A model generated the notes under the pieces. The model was not told the DNA's origin. It saw only the letters and a program-made list of their open reading frames with translations, and did not search any database. 10,059 nt of DNA from Clostridium sp. UBA1056 (GTDB lineage: Bacteria > Bacillota > Clostridia > Clostridiales > Clostridiaceae): NCBI GenBank assembly GCA_002316385.1, contig DCDL01000001.1, positions 23,947-34,005 of the forward strand. Direction: 5' to 3'. The translations under genes were made by a program, and so were the position numbers. Position 1 is the first letter of the stretch. Every line of letters begins with the position of its first letter. Shown here piece after piece: positions 1 to 5,491 of the stretch.

Positions 1-138
1 TACTTATTTTTTGAAGATGCCTTATAGTCATAATAACTTGAATATCAGTGAAGTTAATAATTTTATTAAAAAAATCATATTAACCCCTTCATTCTCTTTA
101 CAAATATCATTATATATATTAAAAATCTCTTTCACCAT
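1..138 (-). pseudogene. Possible 5' end of a frameshifted or partial leftward gene
   Basis: Reading leftward from an ATG at 138, preceded by AAGG, there are 36 codons (MVKEIFNIYNDICKENEGVN, then MIFLIKLLTSLIF and a few more) before a TGA. Just after a run of seven T on the coding strand (positions 74-68), another frame stays open to the window edge. It reads KIINFTDIQVIMTIRHLQKIS, which looks more like a folded helical protein than noise. A single-base length change in the T run would join the two into one frame continuing past position 1. The helical N-terminus is loosely reminiscent of small winged-helix (MarR-like) regulators, but I do not recognise it firmly. It could equally be non-coding DNA. 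Confidence 0.28.
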
Positions 139-143
139 AAACC

Positions 144-173
144 TTATCTTACATAATCAATAATTATCTTACA
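144..173. repeat. Two 10-bp direct repeats, 20 bp apart
   Basis: The 10-mer TTATCTTACA occurs at 144-153 and again at 164-173, exactly 20 bp apart, about two helical turns. The pair lies immediately upstream of the ATG at 138 on the minus strand, where a regulator could bind. In this AT-rich DNA chance is a real alternative. Confidence 0.3.
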
Positions 174-189
174 ATTTAGTCATATAAGA

Positions 190-232
190 AAGAGTGTAGT
201 TAAATCCTATGAACAAATTTAACTACACTCTT
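190..232 (-). terminator. Rho-independent terminator of the M23 gene
   Basis: This is a perfect 16-bp inverted repeat (arms 190-205 and 217-232, arm AAGAGTGTAGTTAAAT) with an 11-nt loop. It lies about 60 nt beyond the stop codon of the leftward coiled-coil/LytM gene. Read leftward, the second arm ends in CTCTT and continues TCTTATATG, a short U-rich tail. It could also work on the plus strand, where TTGTATTTC follows. Confidence 0.7.
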
Positions 233-291
233 GTATTTCAAAAAATTATTTTAAATTTTCCTATGTATTTTAAATTATATATATTATCTTC

Positions 292-1503
292 TTAATAAAT
301 ATAATATGGTGTTGGATCTATTTTCTCTCCGCTAGCATTGGTAACTTCAAAATGTATATGTGGTCCTGTTGAATATCCCGTAGTTCCCACTAAGGAAATC
401 TGTTGTCCACCTTTAACACTGTCTCCTGCACTAACTAAAAGCTGTGAATTATGAGCATATAAGCTGCTAATGCTTCCATGATTTATTACTACTACATTTC
501 CATAACCATTCATCCAACCTGAATAAGCTACAGTACCATCCATCAATGAATGTACACCCGCACCTTGTGGCGCTCCAATATCAACGGCAGCTTGAAATTC
601 TTCCTTACCGCTAATAGGATTTGTCCTCCATCCATAGCCTGACGTAATTGGATAAGCTATATTTCCAGTTATAGAGGAAATTTCACCATTAGATGATACT
701 TGATTAGATGATACTTGTTCACTCTGCGAGTTTACTGAATCTCCTCTACTTGGCCTTTTAGCAGCTTCTTCCTTACTTTTAGCAGTTTCCTCCATATTGT
801 TGATTATAGCAACAATTTCTTGAAATTCGGATTCCTTTTGGGCTATCATTTTTTCCTGAACATCTATATCCTCTTCTATCTTAGCCATCATCACAGATTT
901 TTCATTTTTCTTGCTATCAAGCTCTTTAGATTTTGTTTCTTTTATAGCCATATTTTGCTGTAGATCTTCTTTTTCATTAGATGCAGCTTGTATTGTTTCC
1001 TGTAGCTCCTTTTGGCTATTTGCAAAATCAGATAGTACTCCCTTATCGAAATCTAGAATAGTTTTAACCACTTCTAACCTATTAAAAAAATCAGAAAACC
1101 CCTTAGACTCCAAAAGAACCTCAATATAGCCTTGTTCTTGATTTTTATATAGAGTTCTCATTCTTTTATACATGATGTCCTTATTATCTTCTAAATCTTT
1201 TTCTAGCTTTTCAGCCTTTTCATTAAGGTCCCCTATTTTCGTAGTAGCTTTATCCATGTCTAACTTCAACTTATAAATTTCATTATCTAAGGTATTTATC
1301 TCTTCATTAAGATCTTCCATATTCTGAAGAACATCTTCTTTATTCTTTTCTAGCTCTTTTATTTTTTCCTTGCCACTACCTATTTCCTCTTTAATACCAC
1401 TTGACTGTTGTTTCTTATCACTTATTTCATCTGCCATAGCACTGGTGGCAACTAGATTAGTGCATATCATTACTGAAATAATTAACTTTATTTTCTTATT
1501 CAT
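292..1503 (-). CDS. Exported coiled-coil protein with C-terminal M23/LytM domain (EnvC-like)
   Basis: This 403-residue protein is probably a cell-wall hydrolase or a regulator of one, acting outside the membrane. Residues 1-24 form a signal peptide ending AMA. Residues 25-250 are a long, highly charged coiled coil. Residues 252-285 are a Ser/Asn/Gln-rich linker holding a QVSSN repeat, and residues 286-403 are an M23 (LytM-type) domain. That domain has the usual late motifs: YAH with H351, and GPHIHFEV with H382 and H384. The first zinc motif, normally HxxxD, reads FQAAVD: D308 is present, but the expected His is Gln304 (codon CAA). One of the three zinc ligands is therefore missing, so the domain may be inactive or impaired. 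By analogy with EnvC-type factors it could activate another enzyme. The ATG at 1503 follows AGAGGT at good spacing. The gene is monocistronic, with its own promoter and terminator. Confidence 0.85.
   Translation of the reverse strand: MNKKIKLIISVMICTNLVATSAMADEISDKKQQSSGIKEEIGSGKEKIKELEKNKEDVLQNMEDLNEEINTLDNEIYKLKLDMDKATTKIGDLNEKAEKLEKDLEDNKDIMYKRMRTLYKNQEQGYIEVLLESKGFSDFFNRLEVVKTILDFDKGVLSDFANSQKELQETIQAASNEKEDLQQNMAIKETKSKELDSKKNEKSVMMAKIEEDIDVQEKMIAQKESEFQEIVAIINNMEETAKSKEEAAKRPSRGDSVNSQSEQVSSNQVSSNGEISSITGNIAYPITSGYGWRTNPISGKEEFQAAVDIGAPQGAGVHSLMDGTVAYSGWMNGYGNVVVINHGSISSLYAHNSQLLVSAGDSVKGGQQISLVGTTGYSTGPHIHFEVTNASGEKIDPTPYYIY
688..717. repeat. 15-bp perfect tandem duplication within the M23 gene linker
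   Basis: The 15-mer ATTAGATGATACTTG occurs twice with no gap, at 688-702 and 703-717. On the coding strand it gives QVSSN twice in the linker between coiled coil and LytM domain. It is in frame, and its perfect identity suggests a recent duplication. Confidence 0.85.
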
Positions 1504-1560
1504 TAGTTTACCTCTTTTTAATCTTATTTAGCTTATAAAATTTATTTTTTCCGATTTATT

Positions 1561-1590
1561 CTATGTCACCTCCTTAGTCCAAGCATTCAT
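1561..1590 (-). promoter_or_regulatory. Orphan strong Shine-Dalgarno in the M23 gene leader, within a 9-codon reading frame
   Basis: On the minus strand, AAGGAGGTGA (positions 1575-1566) is a near-perfect match to the 16S anti-SD, but no usable start codon follows; the next codons run into TAG and TAA. It sits about 15 nt from the predicted 5' end of the transcript and about 65 nt upstream of the true start at 1503, which has its own weaker SD. It also lies inside a tiny ORF, MNAWTKEVT, starting at 1590. This arrangement resembles the 'STAB-SD' elements known from Bacillus mRNAs, where a ribosome parked near the 5' end blocks 5'-to-3' decay. A leader peptide is the alternative. Confidence 0.5.
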
Positions 1591-1596
1591 GGGTAT

Positions 1597-1625
1597 ATAC
1601 TAACTTCTTATAAATTAAATGTCAA
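1597..1625 (-). promoter_or_regulatory. Sigma-A type promoter of the M23 gene
   Basis: Read leftward, a consensus -35 TTGACA (1625-1620) is followed by a 17-nt spacer and the -10 TAGTAT (1602-1597). Transcription would begin near 1590, giving a leader of about 87 nt. This is the best promoter match in the window. Confidence 0.75.
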
Positions 1626-1676
1626 CTGCTTTCCCTATATCAATATATGTAGTTAAAGCTTATTCATAAAAAAAAT

Positions 1677-1776
1677 GCTGCAAAATAAGCTAATCCTAAA
1701 TAAATACTGAGTATAACTTTAAAATAAAGTTATACTCAGTATTTTATAAAGATTAGCAATATATTTTACAACAGCC
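1677..1776. mobile_element. ~100-bp foldback (MITE-like) element doubling as a terminator
   Basis: The centre is a perfect inverted repeat with 19-bp arms (1703-1721 and 1725-1743) around an AAA loop. The complementarity continues imperfectly outwards through CTAATC/GATTAG to GCTG/CAGC at 1677-1680 and 1772-1775. Both outer ends resemble one another and an IS-type terminus: GCTGCAAAATAAGC on the left, and GCTGTTGTAAAATA on the right read inward. The left arm is repeated at 9886-9914. Read leftward, the structure follows the DUF4097 gene by about 50 nt and is followed by eight T (1675-1668), so it very likely terminates the padR operon. No reading frame lies inside. Confidence 0.6.
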
Positions 1777-1824
1777 TTTCAGCCCAATTATGCTTAAAAC
1801 TATATATTAGTCATATAAATCTAT

Positions 1825-2898
1825 TTATAAATCTGAAGTTGATGAATGTTCAAATCTACATATATCGTATCCTGATACACTTAAACTAAAATCCTTATTT
1901 TCTCCTCTACCTATATAACCTTCATAGTTATTATTGAAAGTTATAGAATTAAAACTTTGCTCTCTCTCTAAATTTTTATCGCTAAAGTGTGATTCACCAC
2001 TATTATTTCTCAAATCAACCTTCATAGCATATTCATCAAAATTGGTTTTATATTTCACGTCATGTCCAGCTAATACAACATTTTTTCCTACTGGCATATA
2101 AGATTCCATATTTATATAATTGGCATTGACAGTAACATTATTAGGTAACGCCTCTCTTCCCTGATATTCTTTGTAAGTGCCTCCTGAGTATACCTTTATA
2201 TTGTTGCAATCTATTCTAACATTCTCAGCATTTATAAACTCTCTTAAATCCATCTCTAAATAATTATTAGTTTTAATACTTATATTTTTAAGGGTATTAT
2301 TGTATGGTAGGTCTACATATCCATCTCTAGGGCTTGCAAATATCAATGTATCCTTTAAAACTTTACTATTCTCTATTGTTAGATTTGTGTCATAGTTACC
2401 ATTAAAATTAATATCTACTCCTGACGGAACTTCTATAATAATTTGAGCATTGTCATTTCTTTCTTCCATAAGGGTATATATAATTGCATCATATGACTTT
2501 TCAAAGAATCCTTTTATATTTTCCGCTTCAAAGAAATTATACATAGTTCTATCACCTACTACTTTAAGTCCCTTTGTATTTGCATCATAGGAAGTTTCTA
2601 CCTTCATATCATTTTCTAGATATTCTAGGACCTTAACTCTAGCATTTTTATCCGGTGAAGATTTAATTTCTACATTATACCCTTTACTTTCTAAGGATGA
2701 AATATCAATGGAATCAACCTGTTCTTCAGTTACAAATACTTCTCTTTCCATTGGAGCTGCATTTATTACATTTCGTTGAACTCTATAGGCTTCATTTACA
2801 ACTTTCGGAATTACATAGATTCCACTTATTATAGATCCTACAATTCCTATTGTAATAAAAACTCCAGCTACAATAAGAGATTTTTTCCATCTATTCAT
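1825..2898 (-). CDS. Membrane-anchored DUF4097-type (adhesin-like beta-repeat) protein
   Basis: This is a 357-residue protein starting MNRWKKSLIV. Residues 8-30 form one transmembrane segment. The rest is a beta-rich, Asn-rich outer domain with the irregular strand-turn pattern of the DUF4097 family; strands around INFNGNYDTNLTIENS and KNISIKTNNYLEMDL look like right-handed beta-helix rungs. Its biochemical role is unknown. It is the third gene of a padR/HAAS/DUF4097 operon, a common Firmicute arrangement linked to the cell envelope. An ATG further upstream at 2916 is in frame but lies within the ribosome site itself (GAGGAGGGAAAG). The ATG at 2898 has that site at correct spacing and overlaps the previous stop codon by 8 nt (ATGAATAG), so I chose it. 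Confidence 0.8.
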   Translation of the reverse strand: MNRWKKSLIVAGVFITIGIVGSIISGIYVIPKVVNEAYRVQRNVINAAPMEREVFVTEEQVDSIDISSLESKGYNVEIKSSPDKNARVKVLEYLENDMKVETSYDANTKGLKVVGDRTMYNFFEAENIKGFFEKSYDAIIYTLMEERNDNAQIIIEVPSGVDINFNGNYDTNLTIENSKVLKDTLIFASPRDGYVDLPYNNTLKNISIKTNNYLEMDLREFINAENVRIDCNNIKVYSGGTYKEYQGREALPNNVTVNANYINMESYMPVGKNVVLAGHDVKYKTNFDEYAMKVDLRNNSGESHFSDKNLEREQSFNSITFNNNYEGYIGRGENKDFSLSVSGYDICRFEHSSTSDL

Positions 2899-3835
2899 TA
2901 GACTTTCCCTCCTCATCTTCTTTATTTTTTATTTCTTCTTCATAATCTACATCTATAACTTCTGTAAATACAGGCTTTTCATTATAGGTTTTATCTTCTA
3001 CAGAACTTTCTTCTACCTGTTCATTCTCCTTCGAACCTTCTACTATATATTTCTGATTAAAGGTATCTTCATAACCAGTATGATCCTCATTAGCTCGTTC
3101 TTCATTTTTTTCAGTAGTATTCTCACCATTTCCTACATTGTTTTCTTGTTCATTTTTAACTCTAATATACATATTTCTAGTTTTAATCCAAGATATATAC
3201 TGAACTACTAGGTATTTTAATCCTTTATATACTAAACAGTAAACTGTCCAGCCTAAGATAATAAATCCAGTCCACGCTATGCAAGCAAAGAACCCAAATA
3301 TTCCCATGGATATATTAATTCCACAAAGAAAGGCAGCTCCTAGATAACCTATAAAGTTTGCAATGGATGCTCCAATGAGGCCTAACCCACTGAATATCAT
3401 AGTCATAGCTATAGTTAACGCTGGGAAAAACAGCATGACACTTATAACAACTATTATTAATTTCACTCCAGCAGAAGATATCTTTCCATTAATTACTGAA
3501 TTAGAATCTAAAAATTCTTTAGTTTTATTACCTATTTTTTTACCTTGTCTTTTTATATTTTCCCAAAGGCTTTTAGCTCTCTTAGAAAGCTTATCTTTAA
3601 ATTCATTATTTGTATTACCTGTAGTTTTTCTTTGCCCCTTCATCTCTTCAATTAGCTCATTAGCAATACTTTTGGGAGATCCTAAGCTTTTTATAATCTC
3701 CTCATCACTTTTTCCTTGAAGTTCTCCATTTAAGAAAAACTCCTCATAGTCTCTTAATATATCATTTATCTCAAGCTCACTAAAAAATCCCTTTAAATAA
3801 TCCCTTAGTATATCTAGAAAATCGTTTTTACTCAT
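2891..3835 (-). CDS. HAAS-domain (DUF1700) membrane protein
   Basis: This is a 314-residue protein. Residues 1-65 match the HAAS/DUF1700 helical domain (LRDYLKGFFSELEINDILRDYEEFF, then a SDEEIIKSLGSPKSIANEL motif), which is found almost always beside PadR regulators. Residues 66-115 are basic and probably cytoplasmic. About three or four membrane segments fill residues 122-213 (VKLIIVVISVMLFF, IFSGLGLIGASIANFIGYLGAAF, MGIFGFFACIAWTGFIILGWTVY). Residues 225-314 form a long, very acidic, low-complexity tail. The family is thought to relay or modulate PadR-controlled envelope responses, but the mechanism is unknown. It starts with TAATG, overlapping the padR stop by 1 nt, behind AGGAAGGAGAG. It ends overlapping the DUF4097 gene, so the two are probably translationally coupled. 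Confidence 0.85.
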   Translation of the reverse strand: MSKNDFLDILRDYLKGFFSELEINDILRDYEEFFLNGELQGKSDEEIIKSLGSPKSIANELIEEMKGQRKTTGNTNNEFKDKLSKRAKSLWENIKRQGKKIGNKTKEFLDSNSVINGKISSAGVKLIIVVISVMLFFPALTIAMTMIFSGLGLIGASIANFIGYLGAAFLCGINISMGIFGFFACIAWTGFIILGWTVYCLVYKGLKYLVVQYISWIKTRNMYIRVKNEQENNVGNGENTTEKNEERANEDHTGYEDTFNQKYIVEGSKENEQVEESSVEDKTYNEKPVFTEVIDVDYEEEIKNKEDEEGKSNE

Positions 3836-4161
3836 TATTCTCTCTCCTTCCTATAACATTCTAAAATTAAATTTACATCTCTTACGAACTCATCCCACTC
3901 TTTAACTAAAGTTCTTAAGTTATCTCTTCCATAACCTGTTATTCTATAATACTTTCTGTCAGGTCCACCTTCTGACTTCATCATATAAGTCTCAAAATTT
4001 CCTTCTGTGGTAAGCCTTCGCAATAGTGGATATATGGTACTTTCTTTTACTGACATAACTCTTGAAATATTTTCTACAATTTCATAACCATACATATCTC
4101 TATCATTAATAAGTGTAAGAACACAAATTTCAATTACGCCCTTTCTGAGTTGTGTACTCAT
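3835..4161 (-). CDS. PadR-family transcriptional regulator
   Basis: This 108-residue protein is a short (subfamily 2-like) PadR winged-helix regulator lacking the long C-terminal helical domain. The typical signatures are visible: DMYGYEIVENI in helix 2 (residues 22-32), the recognition segment ESTIYPLLRRLTTEG (40-54), the wing GGPDRKYYRIT (65-75), and a C-terminal dimerisation helix (77-104). Proteins of this type repress their own operon by binding inverted repeats and release DNA on envelope or drug stress. It is the first gene of the operon with the HAAS and DUF4097 genes. AAGGAGGG precedes the ATG at good spacing. The repeated boxes at 4233-4413 are the obvious candidate operators. Confidence 0.92.
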   Translation of the reverse strand: MSTQLRKGVIEICVLTLINDRDMYGYEIVENISRVMSVKESTIYPLLRRLTTEGNFETYMMKSEGGPDRKYYRITGYGRDNLRTLVKEWDEFVRDVNLILECYRKERE

Positions 4162-4185
4162 ATCTAACCCTCCTTTATTAAATTT

Positions 4186-4213
4186 TTAATAATAATATAA
4201 TTTCTCTTTGCAA
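4186..4213 (-). promoter_or_regulatory. Candidate proximal promoter of the padR operon
   Basis: Read leftward, TTGCAA (4213-4208), a 16-nt spacer and TATTAA (4191-4186) form a weak sigma-A match. The leader would be about 18 nt, just enough for the padR ribosome site. If this is the promoter, all five operator-like boxes lie upstream of it, which would be unusual for simple repression. Confidence 0.3.
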
Positions 4214-4288
4214 TAACCTTGGCTATTTTCATACTATGCAAAACACAATAGTTCCTTAAAAATATAGAAGTTACTGTGTATTACACAA

Positions 4289-4296
4289 CACCTCCT
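4289..4296 (-). promoter_or_regulatory. Orphan Shine-Dalgarno (AGGAGGTG) in the padR upstream region
   Basis: Minus-strand AGGAGGTG, preceded by TTTTTT, lies about 130 nt before the padR start. No plausible gene follows: the nearest candidate starts meet TAA within six codons. It would be part of the mRNA only if the distal promoter at 4381-4409 is used. It then resembles the orphan SD in the leader of the M23 gene. Confidence 0.35.
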
Positions 4297-4380
4297 AAAA
4301 AATTCATAAAATTACTATGTAAAACGTAGTAGTCTTTTTAAAATTTAGTACTACGTTTTGCGTAGTACCTTTATATTCTT

Positions 4381-4409
4381 ATATTATCATAGTATTACGT
4401 TATACACAA
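4381..4409 (-). promoter_or_regulatory. Candidate distal promoter of the padR operon
   Basis: Read leftward, TTGTGT (4409-4404), a 17-nt spacer and TAATAT (4386-4381) give a weak sigma-A-like match. The -35 lies inside the box at 4394-4413, and the near-perfect palindrome at 4348-4368 would sit just past the start site near 4374. That is a classic layout for a repressor-controlled promoter. The leader would be about 210 nt. Confidence 0.3.
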
Positions 4410-4423
4410 TAGCTATATATTAA

Positions 4424-4463
4424 AAATATCTTTAGAAAATCTAAAGATTTTCTAAAGATATTT
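4424..4463 (-). terminator. Perfect 18-bp-arm inverted repeat, possible terminator
   Basis: The arms at 4424-4441 and 4446-4463 are perfectly complementary (AAATATCTTTAGAAAATC) around a 4-nt TAAA loop. Read leftward the hairpin is followed by TTAATATAT, so it could stop read-through from sodA before the padR regulatory region. The stem is AT-rich, so a protein-binding palindrome is the alternative. Confidence 0.45.
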
Positions 4464-4492
4464 AATTCAATAAATCTCATAATATAGTAACT

Positions 4493-4517
4493 TGTAGTGA
4501 TGCTTAATAGCACTACA
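4493..4517. repeat. Short inverted repeat between sodA and padR
   Basis: TGTAGTG (4493-4499) and CACTACA (4511-4517) form 7-bp arms around an 11-nt loop. No T-run follows on either strand, so I do not call it a terminator. The TAGTG/CACTA core slightly recalls the padR boxes but does not align with them. The rest of the gene-free stretch 4464-4590 shows nothing else. Confidence 0.35.
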
Positions 4518-4590
4518 GATAACCCCATAAAAACTTTACATTTTACTACACATTTAAAAACTATATACCTAATTTCTCTAAAGAAAGCAG

Positions 4591-4626
4591 CATCTTAACA
4601 TTTTGCATATATAAAATGTTAAGATG
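4591..4626 (-). terminator. Probable sodA terminator
   Basis: This is a perfect 14-bp inverted repeat (4591-4604 CATCTTAACATTTT and 4613-4626) with an 8-nt loop, about 50 nt past the sodA stop. Read leftward, CTGCTTTCTTT follows, a moderately U-rich tail. Between it and sodA, GTTAAGAT-like words repeat several times (4617-4663); I see no clear function for them. Confidence 0.6.
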
Positions 4627-4673
4627 TTAGAATTTTAAATAGTTAAAATGTTAAGTAGTTAAGATTTTATATA

Positions 4674-5288
4674 TTATCTATAGCCTTCATATACTTCTTG
4701 AATCTTATCCCAATTAAATAAGTTCCAAATGCTATTAACATAATCTGGTCTTACATTTTTATATTTTAAGTAATAAGCATGCTCCCAAACATCTATAGTT
4801 AAAATTGGCTTTTTACCTACACTTAAAGGTGATTCTTGGTTTAAAGTAGCCATAACTTCTAATTCGCCATCTTTATTTAATACAAGCCATCCATAACCTG
4901 AACCAAACTGTCCAACAGCAGCCTTAGTAACAGCTTCTTTCATGTTTTCAAAGCTTCCAAAAGCTTTATTAATCTTTTCAAGTAATTCCCCTTTTGGTTC
5001 ACCTTTTCCACCTGGTGTTAAAATACTAAAGTAGAAGTTGTGGTTTGCAACTCCTCCACCTTGGTTAATAACTCCTTGACGAATTTCACTTGGAATACTA
5101 TCTAAATTCTCTAATAGTTGCTCTAAAGTTTTACCTGTAGTAAGAGCTTCCTGCCCTTCAAGTAACTTATTAAGATTATTTACATAAGTTTGCAAATGTT
5201 TGCCATAGTGAGTTTCAACTGTTAAAGCATCAATATATGGCTCTAAGCCATTGTACTCATAAGGTAATTGTATTTTATCATATATCAT
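4674..5288 (-). CDS. sodA: Superoxide dismutase, Mn-type
   Basis: This 204-residue, full-length Fe/Mn-family superoxide dismutase converts superoxide to hydrogen peroxide and oxygen in the cytoplasm. All four metal ligands are present: H27 (VETHYGKH), H83 (GGGVANHNF), D166 and H170 (DVWEHAYYLKY). The active-site tyrosine is Y35. The second-sphere glutamine is Q151 in NQESPL, with Gly rather than Gln in the GGGVANH segment. That pairing is typical of Mn-dependent rather than Fe-dependent enzymes, though cambialistic use of either metal is possible. There is no signal peptide. GGTGGAG precedes the ATG. The gene is monocistronic. In an anaerobe its job would be survival of oxygen exposure. Confidence 0.95.
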   Translation of the reverse strand: MIYDKIQLPYEYNGLEPYIDALTVETHYGKHLQTYVNNLNKLLEGQEALTTGKTLEQLLENLDSIPSEIRQGVINQGGGVANHNFYFSILTPGGKGEPKGELLEKINKAFGSFENMKEAVTKAAVGQFGSGYGWLVLNKDGELEVMATLNQESPLSVGKKPILTIDVWEHAYYLKYKNVRPDYVNSIWNLFNWDKIQEVYEGYR

Positions 5289-5321
5289 TTTTCTCCACCT
5301 AACCTTTCCATTTATAACATA

Positions 5322-5356
5322 TGCTTATATTTTACCACTTTTCATCCATATAAGCA
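5322..5356 (-). promoter_or_regulatory. Candidate sodA promoter with an overlapping inverted repeat
   Basis: Read leftward, the extended -10 TGGTAAAAT (5337-5329) has only a poor -35 (TGCTTA, 5356-5351). Perfect 9-bp arms TGCTTATAT (5322-5330) and ATATAAGCA (5348-5356) bracket it, one over the -35 and the other from the end of the -10 to the likely start site. This is a plausible operator for stress-responsive control. It does not match the PerR box. Confidence 0.4.
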
Positions 5357-5491
5357 CTAGCAAAAAATTTTATATCGTATTTATTATTATAATACATTAA
5401 AGATATTATTCATTAATATAGCATATAAATTTAATATACTAAATATATTTTCTATAAAATGTTATAACTACATTATATAAGGAGGATATTT

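Larger units (their letters stand above)
4233..4413. promoter_or_regulatory. Array of five 20-bp operator-like boxes upstream of padR
   Basis: Five related 20-mers start at 4233, 4273, 4314, 4350 and 4394, all in the same orientation. Examples are ACTATGCAAAACACAATAGT (4233) and ACTATGTAAAACGTAGTAGT (4314). By eye the consensus is ACTAYGTWWWRCRYARTAGY. Each is partly dyad-symmetric. The clearest are GTACTACG-N5-CGTAGTAC at 4348-4368 (perfect 8-bp arms) and TGTGTA-T-TACACA at 4275-4287. Start-to-start spacing is 40, 41, 36 and 44 bp, close to four helical turns. PadR proteins bind this sort of inverted repeat, so I infer autoregulation by cooperative binding. Confidence 0.6.

Noticed and set aside
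911..1129. Plus-strand open frame of 72 codons inside the M23 gene
   Set aside because: It is antisense to the coiled-coil region, has no ribosome site, and its composition is that expected opposite a Lys/Glu-rich gene.
1504..1660. Riboswitch or T-box leader before the M23 gene
   Set aside because: The leader is under 100 nt, with no T-box motif, no conserved aptamer core I recognise and no terminator hairpin before the start codon.
2899..2916. Upstream ATG start for the DUF4097 protein (adds MRRESL)
   Set aside because: This ATG and the following codons are the ribosome-binding site of the ATG at 2898, and it has no SD of its own.
3363..3719. Plus-strand open frame of 118 codons
   Set aside because: It is antisense to the HAAS-domain gene, which has clear family motifs and good ribosome site; the hydrophobic look comes from the opposite strand's composition.
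4233..4413. CRISPR-like array, because of five similar units at about 40-bp spacing
   Set aside because: Units are only 20 bp, diverge at several positions, are partly palindromic and have unequal spacing; no cas gene is present. An operator array fits better.
5375..5400. PerR-like box (TTATTATTATAATAC) upstream of sodA
   Set aside because: It does not show the 7-1-7 symmetry of the PerR consensus and is well matched by the general AT-rich background.
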